The notes beneath the pieces are model-generated. The model made no database searches. It worked only from the letters and a program-made list of their open reading frames with translations, and was not told the origin of the DNA. From positions 1 to 64,000 of the forward strand of contig NZ_JAFBFH010000009.1 of the NCBI RefSeq assembly GCF_016909185.1: a DNA stretch of 64,000 nucleotides, written 5' to 3'. Below, one piece after another: positions 45,700-53,342 of this stretch. The position numbers and the translations under genes are program-made. Every line of letters starts with the position of its first letter. Positions within the stretch are counted from its first letter, which is position 1. The stretch is from Siminovitchia thermophila. Its GTDB lineage: Bacteria; Bacillota; Bacilli; Bacillales; Bacillaceae_C.

Positions 45700-45801
45700 T
45701 TATTTTGTTAAATGTACATCTTTTAAAGCTGCCCAAAACGCAACACCGACTGCTGCAGCCAAGGTAAGAAAAGGTGCGTAGAAGATAAAGAAATTCTGCA
45801 T
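45700..45801 (-). CDS. cydS: Cytochrome bd oxidase small subunit CydS (33 residues)
   Basis: A 33-residue single-helix peptide starting MQNFFIFYAPFLTLAAAVGV and ending WAALKDVHLTK. It follows CydS of Geobacillus thermodenitrificans cytochrome bd in length, in the N-terminal MQxFxIxYAP and in the C-terminal W..LKDVH. In that structure CydS occupies a groove in CydA and stabilises the heme arrangement, a job comparable to E. coli CydX. Its ATG shares one base with the cydB stop (TGATG), so translation is likely coupled. Confidence 0.9.
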   Translation of the reverse strand: MQNFFIFYAPFLTLAAAVGVAFWAALKDVHLTK

Positions 45802-46841
45802 CAGGAATATCTCCTTTTGTTTGTATGAATGTGTTGTCCGGTGACGTAATCTTTGTTGAAAAGAAATAATCTCAACAGTAAATAAAGAGAGGGGATCAAT
45901 AATCCCAGTCCGGCAATAAAGGCGACAACCAGCGATATTGCCATCGTTTTATTTGTAAAGCCATCATAGATCGTTAAATGCGGGTAAAGCAAGTAAGGGT
46001 AATGTGAAAAGCCATATGCAAAAAAAGCAAGGGCAAATTGACCCGCCAATAAGCCGAAAGCTCTTCCGTAATGCTTCCTTTTCCAGATGAGCCAAACCGT
46101 CCCCAAGAATAAAAGGAATGATAAAGCGAACATCCACCAGAGATTGAGCAAGTTCCCAAAGTGTTCCGGATTATGGGCCCGGATTTCGACAATGATCCCG
46201 GAAGCGGTGATAATCAATGGCATTGACCAGATGAGCGCATAGTTGCGCATCAACTCCGTTGCATCTTGATCATGCGCTTTATGGGCATACCAAGTCAGAA
46301 AAACGGCGGAAATATAAAGTACGGCCACAATGCTCAATACCACAATGCTCCATGTAAGGGGACTGGTAAACAACTCCCAGTAGTCCAGCACGGGCTTTCC
46401 ATCCACGATCGAAACAAATCCGCCTTCTGAAATGGTCAGCACAATCGACAAAGAGGCAGGAAGGAACAGTCCTGACAATCCGTACATGAACGAATATCCT
46501 TTATGCCCTCTCGCTCCATACGTTTCAAAAGCATAGTATGACCCTCTGATTGCCAATAATAAAATGGCGATACTGACAGGGACAAGTAGTATGGTTCCGT
46601 AGTAAAAAGCCGTTTTGGGGAAGAAACCGACGATGCCGACAAAAAAGAATACGAGGAACACGTTCGTCACTTCCCAGACAGGCGAGAGATAGCGCTGAAT
46701 AATATTCGTCAATATATGCTGCTTGCCGTTAAATAAGCTATATGCGTTAAAGAAACCTGCCCCAAAATCAATCGAAGCCACAATGACGTAGCCGAATAAA
46801 AAAGTCCATAACACCATAATGCCTAAGATTTCCAGATTCAT
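45801..46841 (-). CDS. cydB: Cytochrome bd ubiquinol/menaquinol oxidase subunit II CydB
   Basis: A 346-residue membrane subunit of the bd oxidase, with about nine helices. FLFGYVIVASIDFGAGFFNA is the characteristic first helix, and the repeats of the CydA-like fold follow (LTNIIQRYLSPVWEVTNVFL, GSYYAFETYGARGHKGYSFM). CydB binds no heme in this type but is needed for assembly and probably proton or oxygen access. Its ATG overlaps the cydA stop (ATGA), and its stop overlaps the cydS start. No cydCD transporter genes follow. Confidence 0.93.
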   Translation of the reverse strand: MNLEILGIMVLWTFLFGYVIVASIDFGAGFFNAYSLFNGKQHILTNIIQRYLSPVWEVTNVFLVFFFVGIVGFFPKTAFYYGTILLVPVSIAILLLAIRGSYYAFETYGARGHKGYSFMYGLSGLFLPASLSIVLTISEGGFVSIVDGKPVLDYWELFTSPLTWSIVVLSIVAVLYISAVFLTWYAHKAHDQDATELMRNYALIWSMPLIITASGIIVEIRAHNPEHFGNLLNLWWMFALSFLLFLGTVWLIWKRKHYGRAFGLLAGQFALAFFAYGFSHYPYLLYPHLTIYDGFTNKTMAISLVVAFIAGLGLLIPSLYLLLRLFLFNKDYVTGQHIHTNKRRYS

Positions 46842-48184
46842 TGAACTGCACCGCCTTTTTCCGCTCTCCGTTCTTCAAGCTCACGTTCTACGGGGTTTCT
46901 TCGGAACATTCTGCTTAAAACGATGGCACTGCCTATGGCAAGAATGAGATATAACCCAGCAAAAAGGATGAGCATCATGTCAACGTGACCGCTTGTTGTT
47001 GCAGCATCGGAAGTTTTCATAAGGCCGTAGAGAATCCAAGGCTGTCTTCCTACTTCAGCCAGCCACCAGCCCGTCTCGATAGCCACGATTGATAAGGGAC
47101 CGCCGAGAACGATAAGCCAGTGGTACCACTTGCTGTTTATAAAGGACCAGCTTCTTTTCATTCCCAACCAGTAGACAAAGGATAACAGCGTCATCCATAC
47201 ACCGATGGAAACCATGATATCGAATAAGTAGTGGATATAAAGAGGCGGAATTTCTTCCTCTTTGATTTGATCCAATCCGATAACTTCAGCCGAAGGATCG
47301 GTGTATGCTAAAATACTTAACGCTTTGGGAATTTCAATGGCATATTTAACTTCTCCATTTTCCAATTTCCCGAACAAAATTAATGGTGCGTCTTTAGATG
47401 TTTCAAAGTGCCACTCGGCAGCCGCCAGTTTTTCTGGCTGATAATCAGCCAGGTATTTTCCTGAAAAGTCACCGATGATTGCCGTTGCGATAGAGAAAAT
47501 CAATCCTAACTTCATTGTCAAATAAAGAGCTTTTTTGTGATAAATATGGTCTGAACCTTTTAACAATCTGAAACCGGCGATGGCTGCCAAAATAAAAGCG
47601 GATGTCATAAACGCGCTTGACACAACGTGTGCCACTTTTGTAGGCATGGCCGGATTAAACATGGCTAAGATCGGGTTGATATTCACAAGCTCACCATTGA
47701 CAACATCGAAACCTTGCGGGGCATTCATAAATGCGTTCACAATTGTGATAAAAACGGCGGAAAAAGCCGCCCCCGCCGCCACTGGGATCAGGAGCAAGAG
47801 ATGCTTGCGCTGGTCTTCGAACCGATCCCATGTGTACAAATAAATTCCCAGGAAAATGGCTTCGAAAAAGAAAGCAAAAGTTTCCATGAACAGCGGCAGA
47901 GCGATGACATTCCCCGCCAATTCCATAAAGTTGGGCCACAAAAGGGAGAGCTGTAAGCCGATTGCTGTTCCGGTCACAACTCCGACGGCAACGGTTATCA
48001 CAAAACCGCGAGCCCACCTTCTTGCAAGTAAAATATAATGCTCATCGTTTTTCTTGATGCCGACCCACTGTGCAATCATGATCATCAGCGGGACACCGAC
48101 TCCAATTGTGGCGTAAATAATATGGAAGGAGAGGGTAAGTTCGGTTAATAATCTGCTGTAAAATAAAGAATCTCCATTAAACAT
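46838..48184 (-). CDS. cydA: Cytochrome bd menaquinol oxidase subunit I CydA
   Basis: A 448-residue membrane subunit that carries hemes b558, b595 and d and the quinol site. The family marks are LTELTLSFHIIYATIGVGVP, LWPNFMELAGNVIALPLFME, the Q-loop region (LADYQPEKLAAAEWHFET) and GRQPWILYGLMKTSDA. The Q-loop is of the short type known from Firmicutes. It reduces oxygen to water at high affinity without proton pumping. A 32-residue membrane peptide gene ends 18 bases upstream, and TauE precedes that, so the cyd genes are probably read with the sulfur genes. Confidence 0.95.
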   Translation of the reverse strand: MFNGDSLFYSRLLTELTLSFHIIYATIGVGVPLMIMIAQWVGIKKNDEHYILLARRWARGFVITVAVGVVTGTAIGLQLSLLWPNFMELAGNVIALPLFMETFAFFFEAIFLGIYLYTWDRFEDQRKHLLLLIPVAAGAAFSAVFITIVNAFMNAPQGFDVVNGELVNINPILAMFNPAMPTKVAHVVSSAFMTSAFILAAIAGFRLLKGSDHIYHKKALYLTMKLGLIFSIATAIIGDFSGKYLADYQPEKLAAAEWHFETSKDAPLILFGKLENGEVKYAIEIPKALSILAYTDPSAEVIGLDQIKEEEIPPLYIHYLFDIMVSIGVWMTLLSFVYWLGMKRSWSFINSKWYHWLIVLGGPLSIVAIETGWWLAEVGRQPWILYGLMKTSDAATTSGHVDMMLILFAGLYLILAIGSAIVLSRMFRRNPVERELEERRAEKGGAVQ

Positions 48185-48202
48185 GAAACATTCACCCTTT
48201 CA

Positions 48203-48301
48203 TCAACTTCCGAGAATTCGTCCAAGCATGGATAGAAGCATAATGGCTGCTACGCCAAATACAAGTCCCATCAATACCTTTTCATGTTTTTTGTAAAGCA
48301 T
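48203..48301 (-). CDS. Unnamed 32-residue membrane peptide upstream of cydA
   Basis: ATG at 48301 follows AGGGGTG, and two stop codons in a row end the frame. The peptide starts MLYKKHEKVLMGLVFGVAA and ends LLSMLGRILGS: a charged N-terminus (probably inside) and one hydrophobic helix from about residue 9 to 26. It lies between tauE (48-base gap) and cydA (18-base gap) in the same direction. This position fits an accessory subunit of cytochrome bd (as for CydX, CydH or CydS, which it does not resemble) or of the TauE exporter. Not recognised as a known family. Confidence 0.65.
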   Translation of the reverse strand: MLYKKHEKVLMGLVFGVAAIMLLSMLGRILGS

Positions 48302-48349
48302 TGCGTCACCCCTGTCTTGATTTGCTGATTAAATCGTAATCAAAAAAAT

Positions 48350-49135
48350 CTATAAAATATCAGTCCAAGTCTTGATAGCTGTCGCCAAAATCAAAACAGC
48401 CAAAATGAGTTGCAATACCTTTGTGTTCAATTTGCCGCTTACTTTTGCGCCAAGCGGAGCCGCTATGATACTTGCGATGATCATGATGGCCGCCGATTTA
48501 TATTCAATTTGGCCCGTGGCTATTTTTCCTACCGTTCCGCCGATGGAAGAAATGAATGTGACGGCCAAGCTTGAAGCTATCGTCATACGTGTAGGAATAT
48601 GAAGAACGGTCAACATAATCGGCACCAATAGGAAACCTCCGGCAGCACCAACAATTCCTGAACCAATACCGACAATCAACGCCAACCCCATTGCTAATGG
48701 TTTGTTAAAAGTCACCTCATGCATCGGCTTATCATCCACTTTTTTCTTGGGAATAAACATCATGACCGCCGCAATGACGGCAAGTGTACCATATACAATA
48801 TTTACAGTATTCTCTGACAAGGCACCTGAGCCCAAGCTGCCGATCAGACTCCCGATCAAGATGGCAGACCCCATATAAATAATTAAATCTTTTTTTAAGA
48901 AGCCGCCTTTCCTATAGGCCCAAACACCCGCAATAGATGCGAAAAAAACTTGAATCGCGCTGATCCCCGATACTTCATGGGCAGTGAATGTGGCCATTCC
49001 GAGAAGGGGCGGGATATAGAGAAGCATCGGATATTTAATGATTGACCCGCCAACCCCGACAAGTCCGGAAACGAACGATCCGACAAAACCGATGAGAAAT
49101 ATGATGATAAAAAATGTCCAATCTATTTTTAACAC
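48350..49135 (-). CDS. TauE/SafE family sulfite/organosulfonate exporter
   Basis: A 261-residue membrane protein with about eight helices and the two-fold TSUP repeat (FVGSFVSGLVGVGGSIIKYP and GIGSGIVGAAGGFLLVPIML). TSUP proteins move sulfite, thiosulfate or sulfonates across the membrane; in staphylococci a tauE gene is part of the cst sulfide-detoxification operon. GTG at 49135 is the first codon, with a weak AAAGAAGG site overlapping it, so the start is not certain. It heads the transcription unit that continues into the small peptide and cydABS, under its own promoter with a TAGGGG dyad. Confidence 0.85.
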   Translation of the reverse strand: MLKIDWTFFIIIFLIGFVGSFVSGLVGVGGSIIKYPMLLYIPPLLGMATFTAHEVSGISAIQVFFASIAGVWAYRKGGFLKKDLIIYMGSAILIGSLIGSLGSGALSENTVNIVYGTLAVIAAVMMFIPKKKVDDKPMHEVTFNKPLAMGLALIVGIGSGIVGAAGGFLLVPIMLTVLHIPTRMTIASSLAVTFISSIGGTVGKIATGQIEYKSAAIMIIASIIAAPLGAKVSGKLNTKVLQLILAVLILATAIKTWTDIL

Positions 49136-49166
49136 CTTCTTTCTTTATTCACTTATCTTTAAACTC

Positions 49167-49213
49167 AGTATAAAAAAAGAGAAAAGAAAAAAGTATAGGG
49201 GGATTCCACCATA
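49167..49213 (-). promoter_or_regulatory. tauE-cyd promoter with TAGGGG dyad
   Basis: On the minus strand a -10-like TATACT (49,172-49,167) has no good -35 box; instead an imperfect dyad, TAGGGGGATTCCACCATA on the plus strand (49,196-49,213), is centred about 35 bases upstream of the -10 box, that is near -45. This is the place for an activator. The left half TATAGGGG is identical to that of the site before sqr. NreC-type regulators bind TAGGG-N-CCCTA-like dyads. Confidence 0.55.
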
Positions 49214-49278
49214 AGTAAAATCAGTTTGACAAGGTTGTGACAGAAATTCCATTGAAGGAAGATCAACTAGCAAAAACG

Positions 49279-49308
49279 AAAAAACCCAAATGCATGCCGG
49301 CATTCGGG
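49279..49308 (-). terminator. Terminator of the two-component operon
   Basis: CCCAAATGC pairs with GCATTCGGG around a short loop, and on the minus strand TTTTTT follows. It ends the nreBC-like transcript before the tauE promoter. Confidence 0.75.
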
Positions 49309-49353
49309 ATCTTCCTTGAAGCGTGATCATCTTTTACAGGTACAAGCCAATCA

Positions 49354-49989
49354 CTACTTGATGTAGTCATTGGCAATTCCGTACTGAATCAATTCAGCCT
49401 TTGTTTTGACATTAAGCTTTTGCATTATATTGGACTTATGATTTTCTACTGTTTTTGTACTGATGAACAGTTGATCGGCAATTTGAATGTTGGAATAACC
49501 AAGAACGGTCAAGCGTAAAATTTCTTGTTCCCGAGTCGAAAGGATATCCGCTTTCTTCTTCCCCTTTTGTTTATACAGCTTTTCAATCTGTTCTTCAGGT
49601 AAGCCTACTTCATAAAAATTCCTGCCCGTATAGACAGCTTGAATCGCCTGATACATTTCGCCCCCCTGGCTGTTTTTTAAAATATATCCGTCCGCTCCCA
49701 CTTCAATGGCCTGGCGGATGTAGGCGAGCTCGTTATGCATCGTTAACATGATGACTTTGATATCCGGCTGGTGTTTTTTAATTTCGATGGTGGAAGTAAA
49801 ACCGTCAATGCCTTTGGGAATCGAAATATCCATTAAAATAACATTCGGCCGCAATTGTTCCGCGAGTTGAATCGCCTCGGCACCATCAGAGGCTTCTCCT
49901 ACCACTTCGATATCTTGATACTTTGTTAATAACAGTCCAATACCTTTTCGAATTAACACATGGTCATCCACCAGTAACACTTTAATCAT
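49354..49989 (-). CDS. NarL/FixJ-family response regulator (NreC-like)
   Basis: A 211-residue regulator: receiver domain (LLVDDHVLIRKGIGLLLTKY, phospho-acceptor in NVILMDISIPKGIDG, Lys in GADGYILKNS) and LuxR-type DNA-binding domain (ILSTREQEILRLTVLGYSNI, FISTKTVENHKSNIMQKLNV). The insertion SIPKGIDGF is as in NreC/DegU-like proteins. Its start overlaps the kinase gene by 4 bases. The dyads before sqr and tauE are its most likely targets. An alternative is a DegU-type role unrelated to sulfur. Confidence 0.88.
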   Translation of the reverse strand: MIKVLLVDDHVLIRKGIGLLLTKYQDIEVVGEASDGAEAIQLAEQLRPNVILMDISIPKGIDGFTSTIEIKKHQPDIKVIMLTMHNELAYIRQAIEVGADGYILKNSQGGEMYQAIQAVYTGRNFYEVGLPEEQIEKLYKQKGKKKADILSTREQEILRLTVLGYSNIQIADQLFISTKTVENHKSNIMQKLNVKTKAELIQYGIANDYIK

Positions 49990-51017
49990 ATTTCAGGCCT
50001 CCATCTTGGAATAACAATATCAATGGACGTTCCCCGCCCGATTTCCGACAGGATTTTGCACGTGCCTCCCAGCTGATCAACCCGTTCTTCCATATGCTTT
50101 AAGCCGAGTCCTTCATTTTGGATTTTATCACGAGCAAAGCCGATGCCATTATCTTTGATGGTTAAATATATATGGGTTTTATCACGCAAAAGATTAATAT
50201 CTACTTTCGTTGCTTTCGCATATTTGATCACATTATGCAAAGCTTCCTGTGTAATACGATACAGGTTGATTTCTACGGCTGGGTCGCTACGATCAATCCC
50301 TTCCGTGGTTAGTTCAATATCAATCCCCGGGACCTGTTTATGGATCAATTCGATCAAATGGCGGATCGTTGGCTCTAAGCCAAGTTGATCAAGGCTATGG
50401 GGACGCAGGCGATGCGAGTATGAATTAATGTCGTCCATCACTTTCTGTAACTCTTTTCGCACTTCGACAATATATTCATTCAGTTGTTTGTTATCATGCA
50501 CAAATGATTCAATGGCTTGTAAGGCGACAGACACGGAAAACAACGATTGGCCAACACCGTCATGCAGTTCGTGGGCCAGCCTTTTATGCTCTTCTTCCTT
50601 TGCTTCGATTAGTGCGCGGATCATTTTTTTATTGATGGCCGCTTCCCTTGCCCGTTTATGCAGTTCATGATTCCGTAAAACGAGCAGATATTCAGTCTCT
50701 CCGGTATCTTCATTCATATATATAGCAGCGGTACTCATTTCCACATCAATGGTTTTTCCATGATAGGTCGGCATCTCCGATAAGAATGTCGGCACCTCTT
50801 TATTTGCTATCAAGTAGCATGTGGGTTCGCCCTCTTTCAATTCGCGGGTTTTGCAATAAGAGCAATAATCGACATACCCGCCGACTTTCCAACCTGTCAT
50901 TCTTACAGCGGCAGGGTTAATCATGACAATTTCCCTGCTTTCCTTCATGACAATGATGCCTTCCAACATGTGCTCATATATTCTCCGAAGATATTTGTTT
51001 TCCATGTCTGGATTCAT
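49986..51017 (-). CDS. NreB-like sensor histidine kinase with cysteine-bearing PAS domain
   Basis: A 343-residue cytosolic kinase without membrane helices. The PAS domain (about 10-115) contains C52-x2-C55-x11-C67, like the iron-sulfur ligands of the oxygen sensor NreB (C-x2-C-x11-C-x2-C), but the fourth position is Ile70. The kinase part is of the HisKA_3 type (EEHKRLAHELHDGVGQSLFS, phospho-acceptor in HELHDG) with HATPase motifs (ALHNVIKYAKAT, IKDNGIGF). It overlaps the response regulator gene. A role in sensing oxygen or sulfur species through the cysteines is inferred. Confidence 0.85.
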   Translation of the reverse strand: MNPDMENKYLRRIYEHMLEGIIVMKESREIVMINPAAVRMTGWKVGGYVDYCSYCKTRELKEGEPTCYLIANKEVPTFLSEMPTYHGKTIDVEMSTAAIYMNEDTGETEYLLVLRNHELHKRAREAAINKKMIRALIEAKEEEHKRLAHELHDGVGQSLFSVSVALQAIESFVHDNKQLNEYIVEVRKELQKVMDDINSYSHRLRPHSLDQLGLEPTIRHLIELIHKQVPGIDIELTTEGIDRSDPAVEINLYRITQEALHNVIKYAKATKVDINLLRDKTHIYLTIKDNGIGFARDKIQNEGLGLKHMEERVDQLGGTCKILSEIGRGTSIDIVIPRWRPEI

Positions 51018-51374
51018 GATTGGGCCTCCTTTAGCTACAACTCCTTTGTTGTATCTATTTTAATAAAGTTGTTGATTGAAAAGCCATGTTTTTGCAGCCA
51101 GCGGATGAAGCAGTTACTTTCAAGTTGTTATTGTACGGCTGTTTTTTTCAGTGGGGCTAATAGCTGTAAGAATAGGAATTCCCTGTTTGAGACAGCAACC
51201 GCCTGAATAGCAGTCACACGCATCTAAGATTTGTTCATTTTAAACGTCACCCGTTTTTTCTTCTTTTTGTATAGGTGGCCCAAACCGGGACAAAGAAAAT
51301 AAGAAACGAAATGACACGCAATCATCCCCAAAAAGAGTGCCCTTATGAACAAGAGCACTCTTGAGTAAAATGGA
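51018..51374. other. Gap between cstB and the kinase gene
   Basis: About 360 bases, which hold the terminator of the sqr-cstB operon and presumably the promoter of the two-component system. No gene seen; the TAGGGG dyad is not found here in a convincing form. Confidence 0.4.
51333..51362 (-). terminator. Terminator after the cstB-like gene
   Basis: AAGAGTGC pairs with GCACTCTT, loop CCTTATGAACAAGA, with a T-run on the minus strand. It lies just past the cstB stop codon. Confidence 0.75.
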
Positions 51375-52775
51375 TTAATTTTTTACATCTTTGGTCCATT
51401 GGCCATAACCGCCAGCCATATTGACAAGGTTATGATAGCCATTCGCTTTTAAAATACTGGCGGCAATGGCGGAGCGGCCTCCAGATTGGCACTGGACAAT
51501 CAATTTTTTATCCGCAGGCACTTCGTCCAAGCGATTTTTCAGTGTTCCGACCATGATATGCTGAGCTCCTTCGATATGGCCTTCTTGATATTCTGTTAAA
51601 TTACGCACATCAAGCACTGCCACATCCTCTTGCTCCATGAGCTCTTTTGCTTTTAAAGGAGTTACGTTTTCATAAGAATCTAGCTCTTGAGCTTGCTGTA
51701 TCATATCTGTTGCATCCGCATATGCTGCCACTTTGTCGATGCCGATGGAACGGAGGGCAATCAACATTTCATCAAGTTGAGCTGGGTCTGCGAGCAGGTA
51801 TAATGGTTTTTCATAGTCGACAATCCACCCCATCCAATTGGTGAATGAGTTATTGAAGGGAATATTCATAGTCCCTTTTATATGTCCCCTTGCAAAGCTT
51901 GCTGCATCCCGTGTATCAATTACTTGGCTTCCTTTTGCGACCAGGCGCTCTACCTCATCAATGGATGTGATCGTTTGGACTGGTGGCAAATCTTTGATCA
52001 GACCGATTCCTACTTTATTGACATGTTTCATCACAGCAAAATAATAGGGGGGCTCAGGTTGACCTTCCAGCAATGCTTTGACGAATTCATCTTCGTTGTC
52101 ATATTTCATGGCCCAGTTGAATTGTTTTTCATACCCGACAGTAGAGGATGGAATGGCTCCCAATGCTTTACCGCATGCGCTGCCCGCCCCATGTGCTGGC
52201 CACACTTGCAGGTAATCGGGTAACTTTTTGAAGCGCTCGACGGATTTGAACATTGCTTTCGCTCCAGCATCTGCCGTTCCTTGAATACCTGCCGCTTTTT
52301 CCAGTAAATCGGGGCGGCCGATATCGCCCGCGAATACGAAATCGCCGGTGAAAATACCGATTGGTTTATCCGCGGCTGCTACGTCAGTCAACAGGAATGA
52401 AATGGATTCCGGTGTATGGCCGGGTGTGTGCATCACTTCAAATGTTAAACGTCCCAATTCGAATTTGTCGCCGTCTTTGAGCAATTGATGCGATATTCCG
52501 TCAAGGTTTTGATATTTCCAGTTTTCATCCCCTTCGTCGGATAGATATAGTTTTGCACCGAATCTATCGGCCAATTCGCGTGATCCTGCTACAAAGTCAG
52601 CATGAATATGTGTTTCAAGCGCGCCAACAATTGTCATGTTTTCTTTTTCAGCGACCTGGATGTAAGGTTCGATATTTCGCATAGGGTCAATAATGACTGC
52701 TTCCCCTTTTTGCTGACATCCGACCATATAAGATGCGTGTGCCAGTTTTTCATCATAAAAATACCGTAATAACAT
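51375..52775 (-). CDS. cstB: CstB-like persulfide dioxygenase-sulfurtransferase (MBL fold plus two rhodanese domains)
   Basis: A 466-residue cytosolic fusion. The N-terminal metallo-beta-lactamase fold has the persulfide dioxygenase iron-ligand motifs ETHIHADFVAGSRELADRFG and VMHTPGHTPESISFLL. A first rhodanese-like domain (about 260-350) has lost its cysteine, and the second (about 370-466) keeps it in VQCQSGGRSAIAASIL. This order is that of staphylococcal CstB, which turns low-molecular-weight persulfide into thiosulfate. It lies 15 bases behind a DUF1641 gene and downstream of sqr. It thus clears the persulfide that Sqr makes. Confidence 0.9.
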   Translation of the reverse strand: MLLRYFYDEKLAHASYMVGCQQKGEAVIIDPMRNIEPYIQVAEKENMTIVGALETHIHADFVAGSRELADRFGAKLYLSDEGDENWKYQNLDGISHQLLKDGDKFELGRLTFEVMHTPGHTPESISFLLTDVAAADKPIGIFTGDFVFAGDIGRPDLLEKAAGIQGTADAGAKAMFKSVERFKKLPDYLQVWPAHGAGSACGKALGAIPSSTVGYEKQFNWAMKYDNEDEFVKALLEGQPEPPYYFAVMKHVNKVGIGLIKDLPPVQTITSIDEVERLVAKGSQVIDTRDAASFARGHIKGTMNIPFNNSFTNWMGWIVDYEKPLYLLADPAQLDEMLIALRSIGIDKVAAYADATDMIQQAQELDSYENVTPLKAKELMEQEDVAVLDVRNLTEYQEGHIEGAQHIMVGTLKNRLDEVPADKKLIVQCQSGGRSAIAASILKANGYHNLVNMAGGYGQWTKDVKN

Positions 52776-52790
52776 TCTGAATCTCCCCTT

Positions 52791-53330
52791 TTATATTGTT
52801 TTATTCAAAGTGGTCAGCGTAGCTTGTACATATTTCAGTCCTTGTTGTACTGACGGCTCTTTTAACCATTTCAGGATAGTGATTAGTTTGATAGGTTCAG
52901 AGTCGGCTTGCGCCTTCTGCTGAATATCCTTCACAATGCGCAGCCCCTGTCTGCCTTTTTCAACAACGGGATCAGCATATGATTTCAAGCTGGCTGCCGC
53001 ATATTCCAAAGAGGCTTCGTCATGTAAAATGGCTTCGCCAAATTCCAGGAAGTTATCGAGTTTTTCAATGAGTTCATTTAAACGCGGCAATTTCTCAAGA
53101 AGACTGATGAGTGCTTCTACTGTTTCCAAATCAAGATTGTAGCTGCGGATCAGCTCGTCATATTGATTGAGTGATTGTTTATCTTGTAAAACGGCTTTTC
53201 CAAAGTCGATCCATTCTCCCAAAGTTTCCATGTTCTTTTGATATGTTGGTAAATTGACGAGTAAGTTGACAATGGCTTTCTGTGTTTCTGGCTGCTGTAG
53301 TTGCTGTTGTATCGGATTCATTTCCATCAT
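52791..53330 (-). CDS. DUF1641 protein
   Basis: A 179-residue, mostly helical cytosolic protein of the DUF1641 (YrhD-like) family, with two similar halves: LVNLLVNLPTYQKNMETLGE then EALISLLEKLPRLNELIEKL. No catalytic motif is visible. It sits between sqr and cstB with gaps of 12 and 15 bases, a recurring place for DUF1641 genes, and is expected to be a partner of Sqr or of redox enzymes. Its action is unknown. Confidence 0.8.
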   Translation of the reverse strand: MMEMNPIQQQLQQPETQKAIVNLLVNLPTYQKNMETLGEWIDFGKAVLQDKQSLNQYDELIRSYNLDLETVEALISLLEKLPRLNELIEKLDNFLEFGEAILHDEASLEYAAASLKSYADPVVEKGRQGLRIVKDIQQKAQADSEPIKLITILKWLKEPSVQQGLKYVQATLTTLNKTI

Positions 53331-53342
53331 ATCCGCGCTCCT

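Noticed and set aside
51260-51290. Possible third TAGGGG-like dyad before the kinase gene
   Set aside because: TATAGGTGGCCCAAACC shares only part of the half-site and has no symmetric partner.
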